Part shown: piece after piece, positions 33,874 to 42,676 of the stretch
How positions within the stretch are numbered: position 1 is the stretch's first letter
How the letters are laid out: each line of letters begins with the position of its first letter
Assembly (NCBI GenBank): GCA_017448825.1
Contig: JAFSKR010000024.1
Span: 1-50,599, forward strand
DNA length: 50,599 nt
Direction of reading: 5' to 3'
Source: Bacteroidaceae bacterium
GTDB taxonomy: Bacteria; Bacteroidota; Bacteroidia; Bacteroidales; Bacteroidaceae
Made by a program: the position numbers and the translations under genes
Notes under the pieces: model-generated
Database searches by the model: none
What the model saw: only the letters and a program-made list of their open reading frames with translations
Told to the model about the DNA's origin: nothing

Positions 33874-33906
33874 GTTTATAATCAGCATTATGTCAATTTA
33901 CATGAA
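33874..33906 (-). promoter_or_regulatory. Shared ~32-base element, copy 4
   Basis: Reading leftward: TTCATGTAAATTGACATAAT, then GCTGA and TTATAAAC. It lies just past the 3' end of the leftward lipoprotein gene and points into lysA. With copy 3 (34921-34951) it forms direct repeats flanking that gene, about 1.05 kb apart, nearly the distance between copies 1 and 2. Confidence 0.5.
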
Positions 33907-33926
33907 ACAAAGAGTCAACTGTAAAA

Positions 33927-34739
33927 TTATTCTGCTTTAACCTCGAAAATTGTACCACAAGACCTGGTGTATTCTATGCTGTCTTGTGGAATATGAAAAC
34001 TTTCATAGCCCGTATAATGTTTAGTGAGAACTGACGTATTTGTAAACTCTATGTAATATTGGCCAGGCATTGTTGGAGCCGTGAATTTGTAGATAGGCTC
34101 ATTGGTCGGGTGGAAAGAGCCTGAAGATAGCGTGTCGGAAGAATAAAGCTCGCTTTCTCTATCATAATAGTAGATAGAAACCGATTGGCTCACATACTTG
34201 AAATATTGTCCAGGAGAAAGGAAGGAAATAGATGCTGTCACTTTTTCCCCTGGCTTGCAGGGGTTAGGCGACACAACAAGTTCCTTGGCGATGGGGAAAA
34301 ATGGGGCAAAGGTTGTGGAAGGGCGAACCATTTTACTTCCCATTGCATATAAAGTATCTCCAGCCAATACGCTCAAGCTCCACCCCTTAGATTCATAGCC
34401 GTTTTTTAAGATGTTGTAATAGAAAAGAGTGTCACCATTGATGTGCCAGTCAAATTCAGTTGCAGACGCTATGAAAGTAGGTAAATTATTATATGAGTAT
34501 GAGTATAACATACCGACTCTTGTATTCCACATCGCACCTGTATGGTCGGCATTGAAAAGCAGGTGGAAAAAATCTTTACCATCATTGGATCCAGACACCC
34601 ATTCTCCTAAAACAGAGTTGTATGGTTCGTAATAGGAATGATTTGTTGGGGAGTAACTGTCGTCATCGTCGGAACATGCGATGAACAGAGAGGCTGAAAA
34701 CAGAAAAGATATGACCTTGCAAATGTTAATCCATCTCAT
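33927..34739 (-). CDS. Hypothetical lipoprotein
   Basis: About 270 residues. The lipoprotein signal ends FIACSDDDD (Cys22 from the chosen start); the Asp-rich stretch after Cys is typical of outer membrane-exported Bacteroidetes lipoproteins. The N-terminal half (LGEWVSGSNDGKDFFHLLFN, AMWNTRVG) resembles small beta-barrel lipocalin-like domains. The C-terminal half (SPNPCKPGEKVTASISFLSP) looks like an Ig-type domain. The ATG at 34790 overlaps the promoter's -7 element, so 34739 is preferred. It is isolated, AT-rich and flanked by the 32-base element. Function unknown. Confidence 0.8.
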   Translation of the reverse strand: MRWINICKVISFLFSASLFIACSDDDDSYSPTNHSYYEPYNSVLGEWVSGSNDGKDFFHLLFNADHTGAMWNTRVGMLYSYSYNNLPTFIASATEFDWHINGDTLFYYNILKNGYESKGWSLSVLAGDTLYAMGSKMVRPSTTFAPFFPIAKELVVSPNPCKPGEKVTASISFLSPGQYFKYVSQSVSIYYYDRESELYSSDTLSSGSFHPTNEPIYKFTAPTMPGQYYIEFTNTSVLTKHYTGYESFHIPQDSIEYTRSCGTIFEVKAE

Positions 34740-34789
34740 ATTTTTTACTTGTTTTGTAAAATACATAATGACATAAAAATTTGTATTCA

Positions 34790-34817
34790 CAAAGTTACAC
34801 GAAAATAATGATTCGTG
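34790..34817 (-). promoter_or_regulatory. Promoter of the lipoprotein gene with abutting palindrome
   Basis: Leftward TAACTTTG (34790-34797) is directly preceded by the inverted repeat CACGAA-8-TTCGTG (34798-34817), and TTTC replaces the TTTG box at the right distance. The palindrome between the two promoter elements is a good candidate operator. Confidence 0.55.
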
Positions 34818-34920
34818 AAAAAGATGAGGATGATTTTTGTCGCTCTCCTCTCTCCGTTCCGCATTTTGTTGTGCTTTTGTTCACCGCATGTATCAGTTGC
34901 AGTTTTTCTTTCGAACTTTG

Positions 34921-34951
34921 TTTATAACCAGTTTATGTCAACTTAAATAAA
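34921..34951 (-). promoter_or_regulatory. Shared ~32-base element, copy 3
   Basis: Reading leftward: TTTATTTAAGTTGACATAAA, then CTGG and TTATAAA. It is 182 bases upstream of the lipoprotein gene and separate from that gene's own TAACTTTG promoter. Confidence 0.6.
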
Positions 34952-34966
34952 ACATAACGAATTACA

Positions 34967-35006
34967 AAGAAAAGCGTAAACGAAGCAATTTGTTTGCGCT
35001 TTTCTT
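34967..35006. terminator. Hairpin, possible terminator
   Basis: Imperfect 17-18 base-pair stem (34967-34984 with 34990-35006; AAGAAAAGCG pairs with CGCTTTTCTT) and a five-base loop. No strong T-run on either side. It may insulate the PAP2 operon and its repeat array from the lipoprotein gene. Confidence 0.4.
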
Positions 35007-35095
35007 GCGAGGGGGACTTCACACGATAAAACGAGGTCTTTACAACAAACACCATGAAAACTCTATATGAAACCCTCTGAAAACACCTCCTCAGA

Positions 35096-35325
35096 AGACA
35101 CGAGCATGAGAGCGAAGTGATGACGAGCGTGAGGGCAAAGTGATGACGAGCATCGGAGCAGAGTGATAACGGGCAAGAGGACTCGGAAGACACGGGCAAG
35201 AGGCGGAGCAAGATACGGGCATGAGAACTCGGAAGACACGGGGCACAGTCTTCCGAGACGACGGGCATGAGGACGAGGAAGACATTGGCAACAGAGTTAG
35301 GAAGACATTGGCAATTGAGTTCGCT
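35096..35325 (+). repeat. 23-base degenerate tandem repeat, ten units
   Basis: Ten units of 22-24 bases (average 23.0) can be laid end to end, each starting A(G/T)(A/G)-AC and carrying a GGGCA or GAGCA core about six bases in. Unit starts are 35096, 35120, 35143, 35166, 35188, 35211, 35234, 35256, 35280 and 35303. Units are diverged from each other, so the array is old or under loose constraint. It lies immediately downstream of the leftward PAP2 gene, whose stop codon falls in the last unit. Between 34822 and 35095 I see only the elements listed separately. Confidence 0.8.
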
Positions 35326-36016
35326 ATCCTATTCCAAGCGTCATGGCGACAATGAGGACACAGATGTAATTGAAGAAGATGATGGTCATGAACGTATCGA
35401 GGTCGCTCTTAAGGTAACCTGATGATGTGAATTGTGCAGAGATGAGCCGCTTGGTACCTATACGCGGATGAACATAATGCTCCATTAGCCAATAAAAAAT
35501 CCAGCCGAGAAGAGCACCTATGGTGAACCCTACACAGACATCACCCAAATAGTGAACACCCAGATAAAGACGTGTGAAGGTTGTGGTGAGCGACCAAAAG
35601 AAAAGGGTGAAGGCAACCTTGCCGCTACGGAAAAGCCATGAGAGAAACATTGCCATGCACATGGTGTTGCAGGCATGGCCGGAAAAGAATCCAAAACGTC
35701 CCCCCCGATAGTTACGCACAACATCAACAAAATACATGAGTTGCGGGTCTTGGGTAGGTCGCCAACGTGCGACCATCGGTTTGACAAGTCCAGAACAGAT
35801 GCGGTCTGCTACGAATATGAGCAAAGCGATGGTGAGATACACCATGAGAGCCTCTTTCCAAGTGTTGTTCTTGAAAATGATAATAAGCAAGGTGAGGATG
35901 ACCAATGACCATGAGAAAGTGTCGGTCACAGTGTACATCACATTGTCCCAAAAAAGGCTGTCGCTGCCATTGATGGCAAGCGTAAGCTGATGGTCGAGTT
36001 CGTTGAGTTCGTTCAT
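35324..36016 (-). CDS. PAP2 family membrane phosphatase
   Basis: A 230-residue membrane protein with the three phosphatase motifs: KPMVARWRP (Kx6RP), FSGHA (usually PSGH), and RLYLGVHYLGD (Rx5Hx3D). The family dephosphorylates lipid phosphates such as undecaprenyl diphosphate or phosphatidylglycerol phosphate. Five to six helices are visible. Its start overlaps the batE stop by four bases, making it the last gene of the moxR-bat operon. The substrate cannot be decided from sequence. Confidence 0.9.
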   Translation of the reverse strand: MNELNELDHQLTLAINGSDSLFWDNVMYTVTDTFSWSLVILTLLIIIFKNNTWKEALMVYLTIALLIFVADRICSGLVKPMVARWRPTQDPQLMYFVDVVRNYRGGRFGFFSGHACNTMCMAMFLSWLFRSGKVAFTLFFWSLTTTFTRLYLGVHYLGDVCVGFTIGALLGWIFYWLMEHYVHPRIGTKRLISAQFTSSGYLKSDLDTFMTIIFFNYICVLIVAMTLGIG

Positions 36017-36768
36017 ATCGTTTCTGCGACATTGACAGGAATCCAGCCTTGTTTGCCTTCTTCAAATTTCACTTCCATCCATTCCTTCATTGAGGCATCG
36101 AGTATCTCCACTTTGGAACCCTCGTGAATGAGGAAAAGGTCGGTACTCTTTTCGCTGGGAGAACTTTTCACTGTGACAGCTGGAGCAAGAATGATGGCGG
36201 TGTTGCGACGGGTCTGGTCGATGTGCTGTGAGACCGCTGCCAGATTGGCTATAACCGCCATCACAAAAAGTACCATCGCCCCATAAACTCCTATCTTACG
36301 CGCTACCAGTTGGGGTACAAACATATAGACGAGCACTCCTATCAGCATGAGGATGAAAGCCGTGATGCCCAATATCGTCCACGCATCCATGCTCATACAG
36401 TTGGTGAGGTCGCGCCACCAAGTGACAAAGAACATCTCAGAGGGAGGAACGACTTTATCAATAGTTTTCCCACGTGCCAATGCAAGATTTGCTCGAATAT
36501 CCGCATCACCTGGGTCAAGCAGGAAAGCACGCTCATAGTTGAGCACAGCGAGGGGTATCTCATCAAGTTTGTAATAGCAATTACCAAGGTTGTAATACAC
36601 TCCTGCGGCTACACCTTGTTCTTTCAAGACTGCTTCGTAGGCGGCAGCTGCCTCACGGTATTGCTCTTGCTCGTAAAGTGCATCGGCTTCCACCTTGGTG
36701 GCTGCAACGGAAACCAAAGACAAACAACTAAAAACGAAAAGTAGAAATATCTTCTGAACTGACCGCAT
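36013..36768 (-). CDS. batE: BatE: TPR and SH3-like domain protein
   Basis: About 251 residues: signal peptide (SVQKIFLLFVFSCLSLVSVAA), TPR repeats (EADALYEQEQYREAAAAYEA, YYNLGNCYYKLDEIPLAVLN), two membrane helices (about 115-165) and a C-terminal bacterial SH3 domain (GSKVEILDASMKEWMEVKFE, QGWIP). In Bacteroides fragilis the Bat operon was linked to aerotolerance. An ATG at 36810 overlaps the batD stop (ATGA) and adds 14 residues; the intervening codons derive from a 7-base AT-rich repeat, so 36768 with its clean signal peptide is preferred. Confidence 0.85.
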   Translation of the reverse strand: MRSVQKIFLLFVFSCLSLVSVAATKVEADALYEQEQYREAAAAYEAVLKEQGVAAGVYYNLGNCYYKLDEIPLAVLNYERAFLLDPGDADIRANLALARGKTIDKVVPPSEMFFVTWWRDLTNCMSMDAWTILGITAFILMLIGVLVYMFVPQLVARKIGVYGAMVLFVMAVIANLAAVSQHIDQTRRNTAIILAPAVTVKSSPSEKSTDLFLIHEGSKVEILDASMKEWMEVKFEEGKQGWIPVNVAETI

Positions 36769-36806
36769 GGCAAATCGTAAATTGTAAATTGTCAAATCGT
36801 CTATTT

Positions 36807-38672
36807 TCATAGGTTGTCCTCCATTTTACTGATGGCATCGATGGCACTGTTATACACATTCTCCATGTTCTCGTTGACATCGCCTGGAGCATAACGGGCA
36901 AACTCGCAATCGTTGAGCACTTTCATAAACTGCTGGATATTCTCATCAGGCACATGACGTGAAGAGAGTGACTGTTCGATGTTCTCCTTATTAAGCGACT
37001 CTTGCGACATATTGAACTTATCGCCCACATATCCCCAAAGAGCACGGAGCACTTCGTCGTAGAACTGTCCGATGTCATGGCTGTCCAGCAGCTTTTTGGC
37101 AGTCTTCATTCTGCGAAGCGCCACCTTGTTGGCTTTCTTGCCACGGGAGAGTGCCACATTGGCACTTGCTTTCATCTGCTTGCGGCCCATGATGAGTATC
37201 AGCATAAAGAGAAGGAGAGGCAAGAGATATGCCATCCAGTATTTCCATGTGCCAAAGAAGGTATCGCCTGGCTGATGAAGCACGACTTCTCCTTTCTTGA
37301 TGAAACGTACATCTTGGTTGAGTTGCTGCACATCCTGCTGCTGACCACTATAATTAGATACACTCTGTCCTGTCCCTCCCTTGCCTTTGTTTACTTTTAG
37401 TGTATAAGCTTCTGTGGTGAGCGTTTTATAAGAGCGGGAATCAGTATCGAAGTAGATGAACTGGGCAGCAGGTATTTCATACGTGCCTGCATGACGCGGC
37501 ACAAATAGGTACTCAAACTCCTTGGTGCCAGCCAGTCCTGTGCGTGTCAGGTCAAAACGGTCGTTCACCTTGGCATCATAAGTTTCAAAATCTTTCGGGA
37601 AAGCCACCTCGGGGGTTGAGATAAGCTTCATGTTGCCATTTCCCTTGACACTGATTTTCAACGTGACAGCATCGTTGGCATCCACCTCTTGCTTACTGAT
37701 GGTTGAGGAGACAGAGAACTTACCCACAGCTCCAGAGAAACCTGCTGGCTGGTTAGGCAGTGGCGACACATGAATAGTCAAGGCAGGTGTGGTGATTTTT
37801 CGTTTCACCTCCATCAACCCTCCTGTTCCATTGAAGAAGGCCTCGATAGGGTCGATGTTGCGGTTGCGAGTCACAACCACTCCTTCGTAGGTAATGGCAG
37901 GAATGGTGAGATTACCCGACTTCTGCGGGAACAAGAGGTATTCGCTCCACACCACTGTACGGTAATTTCTGCCGTTATACTGCTCTATACCAAACTCCTT
38001 GGTGCGTGGCAACGGTATTTCCTGTATCTGGAATCCGTCGAGTGTTGGCAATTTACCATCCAGTTGCGTCAAATCCAACAATGTATAAATCTTGTAAGTC
38101 AGCAAAATTGCTTCCTGTTCATGCACATTGGTACGTGATGCCGTGGCTGTCATGAAAAGGTCTTTAGCAGAGATGTTTTGAGCCGACGAAGCGTTTCTTC
38201 CATCACTCCCATTGTTGGAAGAGCCATTTCCCGAAGCAGAGCCGTTGGTCGAATTGCCACCAGAAGAACCTGCTGAGGGACTTTGACCCGAGGGAAGCAC
38301 TCTGACCTGCACGGGTTTCGACTTGACAGCCTTTCCATCCACCTGTACACTGGCACTTCCAATCGTAAAGGTGCCGGGCGATTCACTCAAGAGCACGTAG
38401 GTGTAAATGATGCTACTACTCTGAGAAGTGCGTCCGTTAATCATTTGAAAACTGCTCTGAGAGGAAGTTGCGGGTCCGTATATCACTTCAAAACCCTTAA
38501 AATCAGGGGCACTGAAATTTGACACATTCTGTGTGTTCACCGTGAACTGCACTCTGAATTTGCCACCAGCCTCTACCGTGGATGGGGCACTCACCTTAAA
38601 TGTCACATCTCCATCAGCAAACATACTGACAGAGATTAAGACAAATACCAATATGTGTATAATTCGTTTCAT
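36807..38672 (-). CDS. batD: BatD family protein
   Basis: A 621-residue periplasm-facing protein: signal peptide (about 1-20), Ig-like domains (VSAPSTVEAGGKFRVQFTVN), a Ser/Gly/Asn-rich linker at about 125-165, more beta-rich domains (FSVSSTISKQEVDANDAVTL), a membrane helix near residue 480 (WMAYLLPLLLFMLILIMGR) and a cytoplasmic helical tail. It follows batC with no gap (TAAATG). BatD likely links the TPR proteins to the VWA proteins at the membrane; this is inferred from co-occurrence. Confidence 0.93.
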   Translation of the reverse strand: MKRIIHILVFVLISVSMFADGDVTFKVSAPSTVEAGGKFRVQFTVNTQNVSNFSAPDFKGFEVIYGPATSSQSSFQMINGRTSQSSSIIYTYVLLSESPGTFTIGSASVQVDGKAVKSKPVQVRVLPSGQSPSAGSSGGNSTNGSASGNGSSNNGSDGRNASSAQNISAKDLFMTATASRTNVHEQEAILLTYKIYTLLDLTQLDGKLPTLDGFQIQEIPLPRTKEFGIEQYNGRNYRTVVWSEYLLFPQKSGNLTIPAITYEGVVVTRNRNIDPIEAFFNGTGGLMEVKRKITTPALTIHVSPLPNQPAGFSGAVGKFSVSSTISKQEVDANDAVTLKISVKGNGNMKLISTPEVAFPKDFETYDAKVNDRFDLTRTGLAGTKEFEYLFVPRHAGTYEIPAAQFIYFDTDSRSYKTLTTEAYTLKVNKGKGGTGQSVSNYSGQQQDVQQLNQDVRFIKKGEVVLHQPGDTFFGTWKYWMAYLLPLLLFMLILIMGRKQMKASANVALSRGKKANKVALRRMKTAKKLLDSHDIGQFYDEVLRALWGYVGDKFNMSQESLNKENIEQSLSSRHVPDENIQQFMKVLNDCEFARYAPGDVNENMENVYNSAIDAISKMEDNL

Positions 38673-39431
38673 TTACCAGTCCTTTTCAAGATTGCGTCTC
38701 CTGTTATTCTGCTGCTGATTGATTTTACGCTGTACCCCCTTCTCGTCCTGCTGGGCAGAGTTCAAAAGTTGTTCAGCTGCTTGGTCGCTCATCTCATCCT
38801 TTTTCTTTTCAGGTTGTTGCTGCTGTTGGTCTTGCTTCTGTTCATCCTGCTTTTGCTGCTCTTCCTTCTTTTGTTGGTCTTGCTGATTCTGCTTTTGCTT
38901 GTCCTTATCCTGCTGCTGATCCTGATTCTTGTCATTGTTGCCACCTCCACCATTCTGGTCTTGGTTCTTCTTCAACTGATATTGTGCCATCGCCAGATTA
39001 TAGCGGGTTTCGTTGTCCTCAGGGTTGCAACGAAGAGAACTTTTGTAGAAATTGACGGCATTCTGGAAAGCACCTGCTGCATTTCCTCCTTGCTGATGGC
39101 TGGCAGCCAATCCCTGTGCATACCAGATGTTACCCATATTGTGAAAGTTCTTAGCTTTCCTCATCGGGTCATTGGTTCCCACCGAATCTGCCTTCTTATA
39201 GTTCTCAAAAGCAGTGGAATCCTTCTGCTGCATCACATAAGTATTGCCCAAATTGTAATAGCCTTCAAAAGATGGGTCTTTCTCCACCGATTTCAGATAG
39301 AGCGTCTCTGCTTGGTCATATTGCCCATTGCGATATGCCACGTTGCCCAAACGAATGAAATCACGGGCACTTTGAGCCATCATGGGCATGAGCATCATCA
39401 TCGTCAATATGCTAATAATCAGTCGTTTCAT
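38673..39431 (-). CDS. batC: BatC: tetratricopeptide repeat protein
   Basis: A 252-residue exported protein: signal peptide (LIISILTMMMLMPMMAQS), three to four TPR units (LGNVAYRNGQYDQAETLYLK, YYNLGNTYVMQQKDSTAFEN), then a ~75-residue tail made almost only of Gln, Lys, Asp and Asn (QQQDKDKQKQNQQDQQKKEE). The low-complexity tail is common in BatC. It sits 52 bases after batB and directly abuts batD. Confidence 0.92.
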   Translation of the reverse strand: MKRLIISILTMMMLMPMMAQSARDFIRLGNVAYRNGQYDQAETLYLKSVEKDPSFEGYYNLGNTYVMQQKDSTAFENYKKADSVGTNDPMRKAKNFHNMGNIWYAQGLAASHQQGGNAAGAFQNAVNFYKSSLRCNPEDNETRYNLAMAQYQLKKNQDQNGGGGNNDKNQDQQQDKDKQKQNQQDQQKKEEQQKQDEQKQDQQQQQPEKKKDEMSDQAAEQLLNSAQQDEKGVQRKINQQQNNRRRNLEKDW

Positions 39432-39483
39432 CTACTTCCATTTGATTACGATAAAGTCTTCATTTTCTATTTCCTTCAATCTG

Positions 39484-40503
39484 TCAAAACAGCTTCCATT
39501 TCTTATACACATGGTTTTGCCGCTCCATGATGCAAAGCTCTATCACCAATACGATGAAGAGCAGCAGAGCCACTGCCACAAATTGCTCGTCATACTCTGA
39601 ATACATCGACTGCGAGATGTCTTCCTTCTGCATCTTCTCTATTTCTTTCTCCAAAAGCGACTGTGCCAAGTCGGTCTTATCCACATGGACATAAAGCCCG
39701 CCTCCTGCCTGAGCGATACCCTTACCTATCTGCTCGTTCAGTTTAGTGGTCACCACATTGCCCGACAGGTCTTTCTTATAGCTTCCATCCCCCATCGGGA
39801 TAGGACCACCCTGTTCCGTTCCCACCGATAGCACAAATATCTGTATGCCTTCCTTCCGAGCTTGCTTGGCAGCTTCGATAGCACCAGGCTCATTGTCTTC
39901 GGCATCGGTGATGAGGATGAGTGCACGACCCACATTCGTCTTCTTAGAGAATCCGGCAGTAGCACGAGTGATGGCTTCTGCCACATTCGTGCCCTGCATG
40001 GAGATGGTGGCTGGGTTCAATTGATCGAGAAACATCTTGGCAGACACATAGTCGCTGGTCATAGGCAAAAGCGTGATGGCACTACCTGCAAAGGCAACCA
40101 ATTCCATTTTGTCCTCGTCAAACTGCTCCACCAACTTGCTCACTATCATTTTTGACTTTTCCAGTCGGTTGGGGCTGACATCCTGACATAGCATAGAGTT
40201 CGACACATCGACCGCAATAGCCACCTCAATCCCAGAGCGTTTCACCTCTTCGTTACGGGTTCCGAACTGAGGTCGAGCCAGCACCACAGCCAAGAGTCCC
40301 AAGGCCAACATCATCAACAAAAACTTGACATGACGGCGCATGGGCGACACATCTGGCATGAGATAACGCATCAGGTCGGGGTCACCAAACAGCTTCACCT
40401 GTTTTCTCATCTTCACCTGCACCATCACATAGACAGCAGTCAGCACAGGGATAAGCAATAACAGATATAAATATATAGGGCTTGCAAATCTAAACATAAT
40501 CAA
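39484..40503 (-). CDS. batB: BatB: von Willebrand factor A domain membrane protein
   Basis: A 339-residue protein with two N-terminal membrane helices, a periplasmic or cytoplasmic VWA domain with MIDAS motif DVSNS (about residue 98) and ITDAEDNEPG, and a C-terminal helix (FVAVALLLFIVLVIELCIM). VWA domains bind a divalent metal and protein partners. A second start (MFRFASP) lies six bases downstream. It is eight bases after batA. Confidence 0.94.
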   Translation of the reverse strand: MIMFRFASPIYLYLLLLIPVLTAVYVMVQVKMRKQVKLFGDPDLMRYLMPDVSPMRRHVKFLLMMLALGLLAVVLARPQFGTRNEEVKRSGIEVAIAVDVSNSMLCQDVSPNRLEKSKMIVSKLVEQFDEDKMELVAFAGSAITLLPMTSDYVSAKMFLDQLNPATISMQGTNVAEAITRATAGFSKKTNVGRALILITDAEDNEPGAIEAAKQARKEGIQIFVLSVGTEQGGPIPMGDGSYKKDLSGNVVTTKLNEQIGKGIAQAGGGLYVHVDKTDLAQSLLEKEIEKMQKEDISQSMYSEYDEQFVAVALLLFIVLVIELCIMERQNHVYKKWKLF

Positions 40504-40511
40504 TCATCATT

Positions 40512-41501
40512 TTAAGGCAGTCTTTTCAATACCACTGTTCTCAGCAATATCTCCAACAGGAGCACCACCAAGGCAGCCAACGCGTATGGCTGATACAACT
40601 CTCCACGACGGCTGAACTGCTTGACATTGAATTTAGTGCGTTCCATCTTGTCGATGTCCTGGTAGATGGCATCCAGTTCGTCATTCTTCTGTGCACGAAA
40701 GTACTGCCCACCTGTCTCTGTAGAGATTTTTGTCATGGTTTGCTCATCTATCTCCACAGGCAACATGGCTGTACCTCCTGTCGGGAGCGGATAAGGAGCC
40801 ATGCCGTTACGTCCAATACCAATCGTATAGATACGGATGCCATACTTCTTGGCTATCTCGGCAGCTGTCAGCGGAGAGATGTTTCCAGAGTTGTTCACAC
40901 CATCTGTCAAAAGAATAATCACTTTCGACTTTGCCTCACTGTCTTTCAGTCTCAAGATAGCGTTCATGATGCCATCCCCAATGGCTGTTCCGTCGTCGAT
41001 GATGCCACGGGCAGCCATATTGCAATCCACACTGTTGTAGAGATTCATCAGCACAACATGGTCGGCTGTGAGAGGACATTGAGTGTATGCCTCCCCTGCA
41101 AACATCGTCAAACCCATATTATCATTAGGTCGCCTTTCGATAAATCGCTGCGCAATCTCTTTCAGAGCCTCCACGCGGTTAGGCTTGAAATCTTGAGCCA
41201 ACATTGAGGTCGAAACGTCAACAGCCAGCATGATGTCGATGCCCTCTACATCCGTGTTGCTCCATGAATGCTTGCTCTGCGGACGAGCCAAGATGCACAC
41301 CACCAACGTAATGAGCACCAGCCGCAGCAGGAAAGGCAAGTGCATCAGATAGAGCCGGAACGTCTTTGGCACCTTCACATATTTAGTAGTGTCAGGCACC
41401 TTCAACGATGGCAGGCTCTGCTTAAACCTAAGCACATACCACACAATGTAAGGCACTAACACCAACAACAACAGGAAAAATAACGGGTTCTTAAATTCCA
41501 T
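40512..41501 (-). CDS. batA: BatA: von Willebrand factor A domain membrane protein
   Basis: A 329-residue paralogue of BatB: N-terminal helices (FFLLLLVLVPYIVWYVL, LRLVLITLVVCILARPQ), VWA domain with MIDAS DVSTS (about residue 95) and LLTDGVNNSG, C-terminal helix (YALAALVVLLLEILL). BatA and BatB probably form a membrane complex with the upstream MoxR ATPase. A 49-base gap with 7-base AT-rich repeats separates it from the upstream gene. Confidence 0.94.
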   Translation of the reverse strand: MEFKNPLFFLLLLVLVPYIVWYVLRFKQSLPSLKVPDTTKYVKVPKTFRLYLMHLPFLLRLVLITLVVCILARPQSKHSWSNTDVEGIDIMLAVDVSTSMLAQDFKPNRVEALKEIAQRFIERRPNDNMGLTMFAGEAYTQCPLTADHVVLMNLYNSVDCNMAARGIIDDGTAIGDGIMNAILRLKDSEAKSKVIILLTDGVNNSGNISPLTAAEIAKKYGIRIYTIGIGRNGMAPYPLPTGGTAMLPVEIDEQTMTKISTETGGQYFRAQKNDELDAIYQDIDKMERTKFNVKQFSRRGELYQPYALAALVVLLLEILLRTVVLKRLP

Positions 41502-41550
41502 CTTACTTCAAATCCTCATTCCTAATTTCTAATTCACTTTTAGTTTTCTC

Positions 41551-42633
41551 TTACAATGTCAACATATATATTCTGTATCCTACAAAGAGAAGCACAGCCA
41601 ACAGAGCAAGACTTGCCACCACTATGCTTCCAATCAGCAATCGCTTGGCTATCTTCGAGCGTCTCTCCTCCACCACAATCACTTCTGGCTGCGGTTTCTG
41701 CTCCACCTCCTCCAACTTCGTCTGGTTGATATACTCGATGGCACTCACCAAGTTGCGGTCGTTCTCATTGATAAGCGTGCTGTATTTCGCAAACTTCACC
41801 AAGTCGGCCGTCTGGAAGAGTTCCCTCAACTCGCTGATGGCCTCCTCGTCGTTCACCTCTTGTAAGTGTTGAATAATCTCATACGATGTCATCTCCATCG
41901 CATTGAATCCGTAACGCTCCTTAATGTAGTTGCGCAGCGTGTCGGTCAATTGCGTATAATACTCCTTCGAGTCCTCACTTTGCCACATCTTCTCCTCCTT
42001 GATTTGTTCAATCTTCTGCATAGCCACCTTGTGCGGAGCCAGCCGCTGCTTGTTGCGGATGCGGCGAATGATGGGCTTGTTGGTCTTCAGTCGATAAATC
42101 ACATAAGCAAGCACACCTCCCATCAACAACGCAAGCAACACCATCCACATGACTTCTCTCCACTCTGCCCAGTCGAACGGTGGAGCCAGTTCTGGCTTAA
42201 TGCCAAAGATGCTGTCAGCATGCAACGTGTCCACCTCAAACGTCAGCACCTTCAATGCCAACTTGTTGGAGTGATACACCTGTCCCCCCACCTTCACATC
42301 CAGTTCGGGGATGAGGTATAGCGCCGAATCAAACGACGTGAAATAGTAACGTCGGGAGAGCAACATCTGCTTCCCGTCGTTCAGATAGTTGGTGTCCGTC
42401 TGCTCAGCCCTGACAAACTCCAACCCCGGGATGACCAACTGCAAGGAGTCCCATTCGGGCAGTTCCACATCCTGTTTCGCCTCTGTACTCACCTCCAACG
42501 TCACTCCTATGCGCTGTCCGATGAAGATGCCAGCAGAGTCCAATTTTGCCTCCACAGTCACCTGAGCCATCACTTCAACACAGCTCATCAGCCAGCACAA
42601 AATCAACACGATAACACCGTTTCTTTTTTTCAT
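41551..42633 (-). CDS. Bat-operon membrane protein between DUF58 and BatA
   Basis: A 360-residue protein with a signal peptide (GVIVLILCWLMSCVEVMAQ), a beta-rich periplasmic domain (VTVEAKLDSAGIFIGQRIGV) resembling the first BatD domain, and a central helix (VMWMVLLALLMGGVLAYVIY). A cytoplasmic helical region (LTDTLRNYIKERYGFNAMEM) and a last helix follow (IGSIVVASLALLAVLLFVGY). Similar genes occupy this position in other Bacteroidetes Bat operons, without an agreed name. The helical region resembles the tails of BatD and DUF4381-type proteins. Confidence 0.8.
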   Translation of the reverse strand: MKKRNGVIVLILCWLMSCVEVMAQVTVEAKLDSAGIFIGQRIGVTLEVSTEAKQDVELPEWDSLQLVIPGLEFVRAEQTDTNYLNDGKQMLLSRRYYFTSFDSALYLIPELDVKVGGQVYHSNKLALKVLTFEVDTLHADSIFGIKPELAPPFDWAEWREVMWMVLLALLMGGVLAYVIYRLKTNKPIIRRIRNKQRLAPHKVAMQKIEQIKEEKMWQSEDSKEYYTQLTDTLRNYIKERYGFNAMEMTSYEIIQHLQEVNDEEAISELRELFQTADLVKFAKYSTLINENDRNLVSAIEYINQTKLEEVEQKPQPEVIVVEERRSKIAKRLLIGSIVVASLALLAVLLFVGYRIYMLTL

Positions 42634-42676
42634 AATTCCTGATTCCCAACTCCTAATTCTAACTCTTAATTTCCGT

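Noticed and set aside
35096-35325. CRISPR array
   Set aside because: Units are contiguous and diverged with no unique spacers, and there are no cas genes nearby.
38655-39530. A Leu-rich 291-codon rightward ORF that looks like a membrane protein
   Set aside because: The Leu runs are the antisense of the Gln/Lys-rich tail of BatC.
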